A stretch of DNA of 29,322 nt from assembly GCA_007131535.1 (NCBI GenBank), contig SLQI01000313.1, forward strand, positions 1 to 29,322, written 5' to 3'. Below are positions 7,616 to 15,563 of this stretch, piece after piece. This stretch comes from Balneolales bacterium (GTDB lineage Bacteria > Bacteroidota > Rhodothermia > Balneolales > Natronogracilivirgulaceae). The notes below the pieces were generated by a model. It made no database searches and was not told where the DNA came from. It saw only the letters and a list, made by a program, of their open reading frames with translations. Position 1 is the first letter of the stretch. Every line of letters begins with the position of its first letter. Position numbers and translations under genes: made by a program.

Positions 7616-7960
7616 CTACTGATTATGATTGGGTTCCGTTTTTTGGAAAACCAATTTATCACTGAGGATGAACACACACAGAAACAAACGGAAAGTGGTA
7701 AATTAGCAGTCATCCGGAGTTCGCGAAATTTTTCATTAATTAACATGAAGTTTGAATTTCGGCTTCTCAAGTTGTTCCTAAACTCTCAGTTTTAACAGCC
7801 GCTGTAACTCCGTTAAATAGGGGGTTTTGAGTAAATCACAAAAATTCTTGAAGGGGTAGACAAACAGGAAATTATTTTTTTGGATTTTTTGAATATGTGT
7901 TATAGGTTATTAATTCAATCTTTATGAAGCTAATGTTGGACATGTGCTGTGGGTTTCTAA

Positions 7961-8150
7961 ATGTTACTGCAAGTTTTGAGAATTGCTGTAACGATCTTAA
8001 AAATGTAACATACTTTTACTATAGAAGGTGGTATGATACCTATAAGGTGTTGCTGCCCATAGTGGTTCCAACAGCTTAAAAGATTTTTTTAACCAATGTT
8101 ACATAGACTCTTGCATCGACATGACATTCATATCAAGTGGCGATGTAACA
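7961..8150. promoter_or_regulatory. Cluster of ATGTAACA / TGTTACAT motifs
   Basis: ATGTAACA at 8003-8010 and 8143-8150, its inverse TGTTACAT at 8097-8104, and a shorter ATGTTAC at 7961-7967, all within 190 nt upstream of the GLUG gene. The 8097 and 8143 copies form a perfect 8-bp inverted pair in the presumed leader. This pattern would suit a dimeric regulator's operators or a leader hairpin; neither is shown. Confidence 0.35.
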
Positions 8151-8182
8151 CACCTATAAATCCAAAAAAACGGAGTATCAAA

Positions 8183-9661
8183 ATGAAGGATACATTACGA
8201 ACCATGTATGCTTTCGCATTGACCATGGCAATCATGCTATGCGGTTTTCAATGGGCCAACGCAGATCCGATTGAAATCTCTGATTGGCACGATCTTAATG
8301 ACGTACGCGATGATCTGCAAGCGGAGTACGTGCTGGTAAACGATCTTGATGAAGATACCGACGGTTACAGTGACTACAATGATGATGGCTGGGAGCCGAT
8401 TGGTGATACTGATGAAAGATTTATGGGAAGCTTCGATGGTCAGGAGCATACTATCTATGGTTTGACTATAGACGCTGAAGCAACCTGGGCCGGACTGTTT
8501 GGCCGGACTCTCAATGCCACTATCAATAATCTGAGCATCATGGATGCAGATGTTACATCACATGACGTTGGTGGAATTGGAGTGCTTGCAGGTGAATTAG
8601 AAGCATCGGATGTAGAGAATGTCACGGTTAGTGGTACGCTCACAGCTTTCGGAACTGATAATACAATATTTGGGGGACTGGCCGGTCGACAGTCAGCCGG
8701 ACACGTAAGTAACGTTGCTTCCTATGTAGAAATAACTTACGAAGGCAGGTTTATTGGTGGTATATATGGACAAATGACAGCTCAGGCTGAACTCGAAAAA
8801 GCAGTTTTTAAAGGTAACATAACTACCGACAACCCTCATATAGATAACCGCTGGATTGGTGGCATCGTTGGTCAGTTCGGAGGAGGATCTATGGTAACCG
8901 ATGCATACGCAATGGCTGATATTAAAGGCACACGAATTGTCGGAGGTATCGTCGGTTATCACTGGCGTGGCGGCGCTACAGTTACCAACTCCTATTTTGT
9001 CGGAGCAGTTGAAGGTGATCAGGAAACTGTCGATGCTCATAATGAGGATGTTGATGAAGAGGATGAATTAGACCTTTCTGTTGGCGGTGTCGTCGGACAT
9101 AAGGATCCCCCTCAGGACCCCGAAAGTGAAGACGATATAAGCGGACTTGTAAACACCTTCTGGGATACCGAGGTTACCGGTTTAGATAATATTTACGGCA
9201 CCGGAGAATACCATGAAGATGCCGATCTAACCGCTGAAGGTAAAACCACGAGCGAAATGACAGACCAGAACACGTATGCCGAATGGGATTTCGACAATGT
9301 CTGGGAAATTGATGATGTTAGAAATAGTGGATATCCTTACTTTCAGTCTGAAGAACTCGCGCTCGATACCGAAGAAGAGCTTATCTCAGATAGACCGAGC
9401 GAGGTTGAACTCAAGCAGAACTATCCGAATCCGTTCAACCCTTCTACTAATATCGAGTTCACGATCCCGAATACCGTGGAGGTACAGCTTGATGTATACA
9501 ATGTAGCTGGTCAGCGGGTTGCAACACTGGTTGATGAACATATGAGTGCCGGAACCCATACGGTCACATTTGATGCTTCAGATCTCCCAAGTGGCGTGTA
9601 TATTTACCGCCTCACAGCCGGCGATCATGTTGAATCAAATAATATGACGTTTATCAAGTAA
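8183..9661 (+). CDS. Exported GLUG-repeat protein with T9SS C-terminal sorting domain
   Basis: 492 residues from the ATG at 8183, chosen over an upstream ATG at 8096 because it opens directly into a signal peptide (MKDTLRTMY..., cut near WANA/D) and has GGAG 8 nt before it. Residues ~30-90 hold the typical lead-in of GLUG proteins (DWHDLNDV, YVLVNDLDED, GWEPIGD, GSFDGQEHTIYGL). Then come about five to six GLUG-type beta repeats built around GG(L/I)xG cores: GLFGR, GGLAGR, GGIYGQ, GGIVGQ, GGIVGY, GGVVGH. A highly acidic segment (HNEDVDEEDELDL) follows. The last ~85 residues are a T9SS type A sorting domain (NYPNPFNPSTNIEF, GQRVATLVDEHM, SGVYIYRL, SNNMTFIK). GLUG proteins are surface or secreted, often adhesin-like, and no enzyme site is visible. 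A strong terminator follows. Confidence 0.88.
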   Translation: MKDTLRTMYAFALTMAIMLCGFQWANADPIEISDWHDLNDVRDDLQAEYVLVNDLDEDTDGYSDYNDDGWEPIGDTDERFMGSFDGQEHTIYGLTIDAEATWAGLFGRTLNATINNLSIMDADVTSHDVGGIGVLAGELEASDVENVTVSGTLTAFGTDNTIFGGLAGRQSAGHVSNVASYVEITYEGRFIGGIYGQMTAQAELEKAVFKGNITTDNPHIDNRWIGGIVGQFGGGSMVTDAYAMADIKGTRIVGGIVGYHWRGGATVTNSYFVGAVEGDQETVDAHNEDVDEEDELDLSVGGVVGHKDPPQDPESEDDISGLVNTFWDTEVTGLDNIYGTGEYHEDADLTAEGKTTSEMTDQNTYAEWDFDNVWEIDDVRNSGYPYFQSEELALDTEEELISDRPSEVELKQNYPNPFNPSTNIEFTIPNTVEVQLDVYNVAGQRVATLVDEHMSAGTHTVTFDASDLPSGVYIYRLTAGDHVESNNMTFIK

Positions 9662-9703
9662 TAATAAACGGATCATACGAACTCAGCAAAAGAGCTGATT
9701 TTG

Positions 9704-9749
9704 AAAAGGGCATTCAGATAGACCTATCGGAATGCCCTTTTATTTTTTT
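9704..9749 (+). terminator. Strong intrinsic terminator of the GLUG gene
   Basis: AAAAGGGCATTC (9704-9715) pairs with GAATGCCCTTTT (9730-9741). The stem continues into GATAG/CTATC at the loop, and ATTTTTTT follows at 9742-9749. It is 43 nt past the stop codon of the GLUG gene. Confidence 0.9.
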
Positions 9750-9847
9750 GCTTCTGATCATACCACAGAGTGTACATGAGCAGTGAACAGTGTGTGCGTC
9801 AATGGGTAACCAGTAAGCAAAGTTCAAACTGCAATTTTTTTAGTGGC

Positions 9848-9905
9848 TAAACACCCATCCCAGCCTCCGTTAAGTAAGAGTAATAGGATGGAGTTTACGT
9901 GTTTA
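9848..9905. repeat. Imperfect palindrome
   Basis: TAAACAC-CCATCC (9848-9860) pairs with GGATGG (9886-9891) and GTGTTTA (9899-9905), with a 7-nt bulge on the right arm and a 25-nt loop. No T-run follows. A resemblance to GTGGCCAAACACC near 2353 may be accidental. Confidence 0.45.
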
Positions 9906-10069
9906 GACAACTAACGGGAATTTCAATTGTCGCCAGTAGAAATAGTTAATGTCGCTAATTACAGCATTTAAAATGTACCGGTCGAGGTCTTCCCGGCTCC
10001 GGCAAGCTATCTACTCGCGTCCTCGCGAAGTTTCATTGTAAATGCCCATTTCGCGGGAACCCCATCACT

Positions 10070-10085
10070 ACATTATATATAATGT
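10070..10085. repeat. Perfect 16-bp palindrome
   Basis: ACATTATATATAATGT is fully self-complementary. It sits midway between two convergent transcription units, so a role as an operator for either is doubtful; it may be a chance AT-rich palindrome or part of a decayed element. Confidence 0.5.
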
Positions 10086-10320
10086 TTACCCTCATCACCT
10101 CAGGATGTAAGTCGAGAAAAGTGAAGCCATCTCGATAACCGGAGTTGTGCCTGCCCTCTACTCAGTTTGAGTCAGAAGCTGGCTAAGTACGGGGCATCCT
10201 CCCATCCTCCGTCACAATCCGGACCTGGGAGGATTTGGATGTGAGGGGCCTTCATTCCTGCTATTGTCGTGACGATCCCCGTAGCCGGGTTATATTCAGC
10301 AGTGCTTAGCAGTTTTTCAT

Positions 10321-10359
10321 TAATAAAAGAACCCTGAGCTATGAAAACTCAGGGTTCTT
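10321..10359 (-). terminator. Intrinsic terminator of the susC-susD operon
   Basis: On the minus strand AAGAACCCTGAG and CTCAGGGTTCTT (plus coordinates 10348-10359 and 10327-10338) form a perfect 12-bp stem with a 9-nt loop. TTTTATTA then follows as the U-tract (10328-10321). It lies 25 nt past the susD stop codon. Confidence 0.88.
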
Positions 10360-10384
10360 AAATGAATTAATATAAAAAAGAAGT

Positions 10385-11962
10385 TTAGTCTTCGTCTTCC
10401 ATTGCTTGCTGGTACCATTCTTCATAATACCCGGGTTCCCAGAAGTCATTCCAGGCATTAGCACCATCGGCAGTACCTTCCTCATCTACAAAACTTTCTC
10501 CGCCAAAAGTGTATACCGGTTCACCAAGGATATCCAATTCCGTAGAGGGTACAGGTACATGAAGCGGGGTGCCTGCTTGTAACATGTCCCGTCTTCTATT
10601 AAGAAAATACTGATAACCCACCCAGGTTCGCTGAAGATCAATTTCTACTTCGTAGTAAATTGCTTCAAGTACTTCTTCATCTGAGGCGTTATCGGGTACG
10701 GGATCGAGTCCGCCGCGATTTACACGTGAGCCTGAATTAATCAGATCAATTGCATCACTGGTTCTGTTTAAGTGAACATAGGCTTCGGCAAGCATCATAT
10801 CTATGTTCTCTTTCCTGAAAACATAGATATCACCATAGCCCTCATCAAGATATAAATCTTCATATCGAGTGTAATAGTATACACTCTGAAGTTGAGGACC
10901 ACGTCCGGTTACAAATCGATGCAAATTAAACGGATCATAGGTAAAATCCTTTTCAAGTCTTGCATCTTCAGATTCCGCTTCCGGAATAGCGACAGCATCT
11001 TCTGCTGCACTAACCGGATACCTTGCCGGGTAATCAGGATCCATTAAATTTATTATACGCATATCGCTTTTCCAGTACCAGTCTAAACCACTTTGGCGCT
11101 GGTATTCATGTCTCCATCCATCAGCAGGACTACCAGTACCTTGTATGACAAGATCTTCCTGAAAAGCATCACTGGCATAGTCAACCACTTGCTGCCATAT
11201 ATCTTCAGTGTATTCGTCTGAGGAACGCCCATTGCTAATGATGAACTTGGCAGCCTGAGCATTAGCAAACTGAACCAGTTCCTGACTATCCATCGAAACA
11301 TCGCTTAGAAAGTCAAATGTCATAAATGATGTTGACTCAGCAAGCTCAATAGCTTGGTCGATATCGTCGAGCGCTGCTTCAAGCACCTCGGGATAAGGTT
11401 GGAGCGGAATTTCATCAAGCCCTTCATCAACATCTGTTGCGTCAAGAATTAAAGCCTGATCAAAGAAATTTGCCAAATAACCCCGGCTTAGACCTCTCAA
11501 TAGGTAGGCCATACTTAGCATCTTAACGGTCTTGTCTTCGCCATCCATAATCAACTCATTCCCCTGAACCTCAACATAGTTGATTACATCATTGGCATTA
11601 GATATGGCAGAGTTTAGGTTTGACCATGGAATACTCATGGAGCCAAACCCATCCGAAGATTGATCGTTATCAATTCGACGTCGCGGCTCAACCGTTCCCA
11701 TGCTGTAATATAGCTGATATTCATTCGTGGTCGTCATGTTATCAGCCCAGGCATCGAAATGTGCAAATGGCAAACGATTAGCATGGCTACCTCTCCACCA
11801 CCGGTTAAAACCACCCGCTATTAAACCTTGATAATCTTCTGGTGTTTCCAGCACTCTATCAAGATCGGGATCATTTAAGTTTTCTACTTCAAGGTCTGCA
11901 CAACTGGTAAGCAGACCGAAGCAAATAAGTACGGCTAATGCCTTAATTGTTATAATCTTCAT
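10385..11962 (-). CDS. RagB/SusD-family outer-membrane nutrient-binding lipoprotein
   Basis: 525 residues, normal for SusD homologues. Signal peptide with lipobox LLTSC (C21), then the N-terminal SusD pattern (LEVENLNDPD, LDRVLETPEDYQGLIAGGF). The helical TPR-like scaffold includes AISNANDVINYVE, MAYLLRGLSRGYLANFFDQA and EVLEAALDDIDQAIELA. The C-terminal region ends in an acidic tail (YQQAMEDED). SusD proteins cap the SusC channel at the cell surface and hand over glycans, peptides or other ligands; the ligand here is unknown. The gene starts 40 nt after susC and is followed by a strong terminator, so these two genes form the whole operon. ATG at 11962 begins the signal peptide. Confidence 0.93.
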   Translation of the reverse strand: MKIITIKALAVLICFGLLTSCADLEVENLNDPDLDRVLETPEDYQGLIAGGFNRWWRGSHANRLPFAHFDAWADNMTTTNEYQLYYSMGTVEPRRRIDNDQSSDGFGSMSIPWSNLNSAISNANDVINYVEVQGNELIMDGEDKTVKMLSMAYLLRGLSRGYLANFFDQALILDATDVDEGLDEIPLQPYPEVLEAALDDIDQAIELAESTSFMTFDFLSDVSMDSQELVQFANAQAAKFIISNGRSSDEYTEDIWQQVVDYASDAFQEDLVIQGTGSPADGWRHEYQRQSGLDWYWKSDMRIINLMDPDYPARYPVSAAEDAVAIPEAESEDARLEKDFTYDPFNLHRFVTGRGPQLQSVYYYTRYEDLYLDEGYGDIYVFRKENIDMMLAEAYVHLNRTSDAIDLINSGSRVNRGGLDPVPDNASDEEVLEAIYYEVEIDLQRTWVGYQYFLNRRRDMLQAGTPLHVPVPSTELDILGEPVYTFGGESFVDEEGTADGANAWNDFWEPGYYEEWYQQAMEDED

Positions 11963-12002
11963 AAGACTTTGAGATATATATTAAAAATCAGTTTTCAACA
12001 GC

Positions 12003-15000
12003 TTAGAATCTTAATTCCAAAGACATGGTGACAGTTCTGAAATTAGGATAGGTATATTCGTCAACCCTGAAATTAGTGGCATTTCCACCGGCAGCAACTT
12101 CTGGATCAAACCCGGAGTATCCTGTAAATGTTAACAGATTTCTGCCACTAAGAGAGATGCTTGCATCCCTGACAAGGTTATCAAGTCGTGCTCCCCGGAG
12201 GAGACGATCATGCAACGAATAACTCAGAGAGACTTCACGAAGCTTCAGAAAAGTGGCGTCTTCCACGAATTCATTAACCGGTGCATTATCATTGTAAAGT
12301 CCCGACGCAAAATATTCCGCATGCTTTTGTTCTCCTTCCGGCCTACCACTCATGTCCATATCACCATGCCGGTAATTTCGATAGAGCATTTGCCGTGTAT
12401 AGTTATATACATCTCCACCCTGCTGCCAATCTAACAATGTGAAGAAGGTGAAATTCCTGAAATGGAACGTAGAGCTAAGACCTACATTAAAATCGGGATT
12501 GGTATCTCCAATTTTAGTTCTGATTACTTCACCGTCTTCATCTACTTTGTGCATTGGGCGTTCGTCACCAGTAAACTCAGTACCATCCACGACGAGATAT
12601 CCCTCAGAGTTTCTGACAAAATCGTCCGGGCCAAGATTATCATCCGGGTTGTTCGGACTGTAGCCAGGCCAATTCATCACATGGCCGTTTTCGTCAAGGG
12701 TCAGCTCATCAACAGATGTGACAAATGCCTGCCCGTGCATACTGCCTAATTGTTCACCTTCGGCGATACGGAATATGTCCACTGTAGCTTCGCCTGAACC
12801 TTGTCGCCTATAAAAAGGTGATCTGTTGAGTTCCGTAATTTCTTGCCGGAAAAGTTTATCAAAAGAAAGATTCACATCCCAGGTCATATCCATTCTGTCG
12901 ATGAAACGACCATTTAATGCAAATTCGAGTGTCTCTGACTCAAGGGTTCCGGCATTCTGCCACTGTTGACTATATCCGGTAGACGGAGAAATCGGAACCA
13001 GTAAGATTTGATCAGTCGCAACAGATTCGGCATAATTCACTTCTGCCATGAACCGATCCATAAATGTAATATCCAGACCCAACTCGAGCTCGGTTACATT
13101 TGCCGGTTTCAGGTTTCTGTTACCAGCAGTTTGCTTAGTAAAACCATCTGAAGTAACATTTATCACTTCGTATTGTGCTGAAAAGCCGGGTCGCCTTCCA
13201 GAAGTACCGTATGAAGCCCTTAATTTGAGCTCTTGCATATTTGGAATTGAAAAATCTTCAGTTAAGCGATATGCTCCGGCAAGTCGATAGTATAATTTAT
13301 ACCGCTGATCAGCACCAAAGAGGGAGGTCCCGTCTCTTCTCAGAATCCCATCGAATATATATGTTTCATCATAATCCAATGTTAGATTTCCCATGATATC
13401 TTCAGCTCTGGATTCTGAAATAGACGAAGATACGTTAAACCTTTCCTGTGGTGCATTTGAAAGGTCCCGAACACCTGAAATTACGAATTCAGAAGATGAT
13501 GCAGACGTACTTTCATAAGGCCTCCTCTCATAACTATATGAGAATGTTAACCCTGTATTTAAATTACCGAATTGCTGTTCAGCCACCGACCGAAAGTTAG
13601 CAATCGAAGCATACCCAATAGAATGTGATCTTGAGTAGGAACCACTAAGTGGATTGCCCGGGTCTGTTGCTCTTTGTGTTCCTTGCTCAATGAAGTTTAC
13701 ACTCTTTGTATTAGTTCGATCAAGAGAGTACCGGGCATCAAGCTGCCACCAATCGGTAACATCAAACTGTGCATGAGCATTACCCATAAATCGTTCTCTG
13801 TCACGTGTAAACTCACGTGTAGAAACTACATACAAAGGATTTTGTGAGTTTTGTATGCTAACAAACGGATTAAACTCTTCCCCATCGGGTCCTGGTTGAC
13901 GTAAATCGGTATCAGGGTGAGCCATTAATATTCCCCAAAAAGGGTTCATTCCCTGTCCGGTCTCTGTAATGGCATACCCTTCAATCTGACTATAAAAAGT
14001 AGATAATGATACCATGAATCGATCTGAGAATCGATTATCAACATTAACGCGAAAATTCCTTCTTTTATAATCAGGCATTTCAGCAACTACACCGCCATCA
14101 TTCATATTCTCGAATGATACCATGTAATTCAGATCTCCTTGCCGGCCTTCCAATGAAACAAAATTGGTATAAAACGGCATAGAAGTAAAGAATTCACTGA
14201 GATGATCAATATTCTGGTCATAGGGCTTATCCATAATACCCCTTGAACTAATTGAGTGCGTTTGCCCTTCTTCATCCCGGTAGTTACCGTCATCATCCAA
14301 TCTAAACGCATGATGCTCAGCAAGATCTATACGATTTCCCAGAGATGAGAAACCTAATTCATTCCGAACGGTTACAATATTTTCATCCAGATCCGCACCA
14401 CGTTTTGTAATGATTTGCACGACTCCGCTTCCGGCAAGAGATCCGTATAAGGATGCGGCAGCCGCACCTTTAATTATTTCGATGGATTCGACATTCTGCA
14501 TGTCAAAATCCTGAATTCGACCACGGGTAATCATACCATCAACTACAATCAAAGGTCCCTGGCCGTCCGTACCAAGGTTATTTGAACCTCTTAACCGCAT
14601 GTGCATACCTGCACCCGGTCGGCCGGATCCCTGTACCACACGTACACCCGGAGCTCTTGCTCTTACGGCATTTGCAGGATTAGTAGCCGGCACATGCTGC
14701 AATTGTTCAGCAGATATCGATTGGATTGAAAATGGAGCCTTCGTCTGCGGTCGGCCAACCGAAAACCCCGTCACAACAATATCATCAAGCCCTAATACAT
14801 CTGAATCAAGTGTGATTTCAAGTGTTACATTTTCACCGGAACCAACTTCTACTGTTGTAGAATATTCAGCGTAACCGATGTAAGTAACTGTAAGGATATG
14901 TATGCCCTGCGGCACATTCTCAATTGCAAACTCACCATCCTGATCTGATGCAGTTGCTAAATCAAGTTCTTCCAACATAACTGTAGCACCGGGAAGGGTC

Positions 15001-15119
15001 TCCCCAGTTACATCATCAATGATGGTTCCGGATATCGACCCGTCTTCACCATTAGCTATTGCCCAAAGGGGCGCTACTACCACAATAAAAGAAAATAAAA
15101 GTAGAAGCTTTTTAAACAT
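12003..15119 (-). CDS. SusC/RagA-family TonB-linked outer-membrane transporter
   Basis: 1038 residues. Signal peptide (about 1-22), then a carboxypeptidase-regulatory-like beta domain (about 25-115: GTIIDDVTGETLPGATV, GIHILTVTYIGYAEYS) and a TonB-box-like stretch LDDIVVTGF. The plug domain (about 125-245) contains LRGSNNLGTDGQGPLIVVDG and VESIEIIKGAAAASLYG. The rest is a long 22-strand-type barrel ending in an aromatic residue (MSLELRF). It would import a ligand delivered by the SusD partner, powered by TonB-ExbBD across the periplasm. The ligand cannot be read from sequence. A GAGG 8 nt ahead of the ATG is a fair ribosome-binding site. No anti-sigma/ECF pair or hydrolase flanks the operon. 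Confidence 0.95.
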   Translation of the reverse strand: MFKKLLLLFSFIVVVAPLWAIANGEDGSISGTIIDDVTGETLPGATVMLEELDLATASDQDGEFAIENVPQGIHILTVTYIGYAEYSTTVEVGSGENVTLEITLDSDVLGLDDIVVTGFSVGRPQTKAPFSIQSISAEQLQHVPATNPANAVRARAPGVRVVQGSGRPGAGMHMRLRGSNNLGTDGQGPLIVVDGMITRGRIQDFDMQNVESIEIIKGAAAASLYGSLAGSGVVQIITKRGADLDENIVTVRNELGFSSLGNRIDLAEHHAFRLDDDGNYRDEEGQTHSISSRGIMDKPYDQNIDHLSEFFTSMPFYTNFVSLEGRQGDLNYMVSFENMNDGGVVAEMPDYKRRNFRVNVDNRFSDRFMVSLSTFYSQIEGYAITETGQGMNPFWGILMAHPDTDLRQPGPDGEEFNPFVSIQNSQNPLYVVSTREFTRDRERFMGNAHAQFDVTDWWQLDARYSLDRTNTKSVNFIEQGTQRATDPGNPLSGSYSRSHSIGYASIANFRSVAEQQFGNLNTGLTFSYSYERRPYESTSASSSEFVISGVRDLSNAPQERFNVSSSISESRAEDIMGNLTLDYDETYIFDGILRRDGTSLFGADQRYKLYYRLAGAYRLTEDFSIPNMQELKLRASYGTSGRRPGFSAQYEVINVTSDGFTKQTAGNRNLKPANVTELELGLDITFMDRFMAEVNYAESVATDQILLVPISPSTGYSQQWQNAGTLESETLEFALNGRFIDRMDMTWDVNLSFDKLFRQEITELNRSPFYRRQGSGEATVDIFRIAEGEQLGSMHGQAFVTSVDELTLDENGHVMNWPGYSPNNPDDNLGPDDFVRNSEGYLVVDGTEFTGDERPMHKVDEDGEVIRTKIGDTNPDFNVGLSSTFHFRNFTFFTLLDWQQGGDVYNYTRQMLYRNYRHGDMDMSGRPEGEQKHAEYFASGLYNDNAPVNEFVEDATFLKLREVSLSYSLHDRLLRGARLDNLVRDASISLSGRNLLTFTGYSGFDPEVAAGGNATNFRVDEYTYPNFRTVTMSLELRF

Positions 15120-15502
15120 TAGTTTACCTCATGCTTATTAATTAATAAACGAAGGGTCTTTAATATTGCCACACTTCCACCAACCAACAGCGTTAACACA
15201 TAGCAATTAAAGACCACATACATGTGATTACAATTCTAAAAATTAATAATTATAGATGCAAATAATCACTGAAACACTTTATTAATTTTGATATCCATTA
15301 CTTTTAATTAAACAAAAGGGCAAAATCAATTACAAATATCAATGATTTTACATATACAACATGTTAGATATTGACTATACTTGTATTAAAGATAATACAG
15401 TTATTAATAATCTTTATATTTATCACCATCTAAGATGCAATGAGTATATAGCATTATATCTGATTATTTCTCCATCCATTAAATACTCTCACATCCAAAA
15501 CC
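15120..15502 (-). other. AT-rich leader/promoter region of the susCD operon
   Basis: About 380 nt between kamA's terminator and the susC start, rich in A and T, with no open frame of note. The best promoter candidate is listed separately (15231-15262); it leaves a leader of about 100 nt. Nothing else recognisable. Confidence 0.5.
15231..15262 (-). promoter_or_regulatory. Possible Bacteroidota-type promoter for susCD
   Basis: On the minus strand TTTG at 15262-15259, a 20-nt spacer, then TAGAATTG at 15238-15231. The consensus is TTTG-N19-TAnnTTTG; five of the six defined -7 bases match. The similarity is found by eye in very AT-rich DNA, so chance is a real possibility. Confidence 0.3.
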
Positions 15503-15532
15503 AAAAAAGGCTCCGCAACGGGAGCCTTTTTT
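15503..15532 (-). terminator. Intrinsic terminator of the kamA-like gene
   Basis: GGCTCC and GGAGCC (15509-15514, 15521-15526) form the stem with a 6-nt loop. It is flanked by six A on the left, the U-tract on the minus strand, and six T on the right, so it could work in both directions. Confidence 0.85.
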
Positions 15533-15563
15533 AAATCAACTAATAAATAAACCGGAAGAGCCT

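Larger units (their letters stand above)
7039..8182. other. Long stretch without a confident gene upstream of the GLUG protein
   Basis: About 1.1 kb with no intact reading frame of convincing length. It holds a possible frameshifted gene remnant on the minus strand (7310-7615) and a cluster of ATGTAACA-type motifs at 7961-8150. The long leader may carry regulatory sequence for the downstream exported protein. No tRNA or known riboswitch was recognised by eye. Confidence 0.45.
9750..10384. other. Intergenic stretch, ~635 nt, between convergent genes, rich in inverted repeats
   Basis: No confident gene. It contains an imperfect palindrome at 9848-9905, CGCGAA/TTCGCG arms at 10024-10029 and 10050-10055, a perfect 16-bp palindrome at 10070-10085, ATCCTCC/GGAGGAT arms at 10204-10210 and 10228-10234, and the susD terminator at 10321-10359. 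A minus-strand open run at 10172-10348, followed by another at about 10035-10160 in a different frame, could be a gene remnant but is within chance expectation. Confidence 0.4.

Noticed and set aside
8096..8182. Upstream ATG at 8096 as start of the GLUG protein
   Set aside because: The 29 extra residues are basic and unlike a signal peptide; the ATG at 8183 has a GGAG upstream and begins a normal signal sequence.
10172..10255. A 27-codon frame starting ATG at 10255, considered as a small modified-peptide precursor
   Set aside because: No leader/core pattern of a known peptide family and no modifying enzymes nearby; it lies inside a longer chance-like open run.
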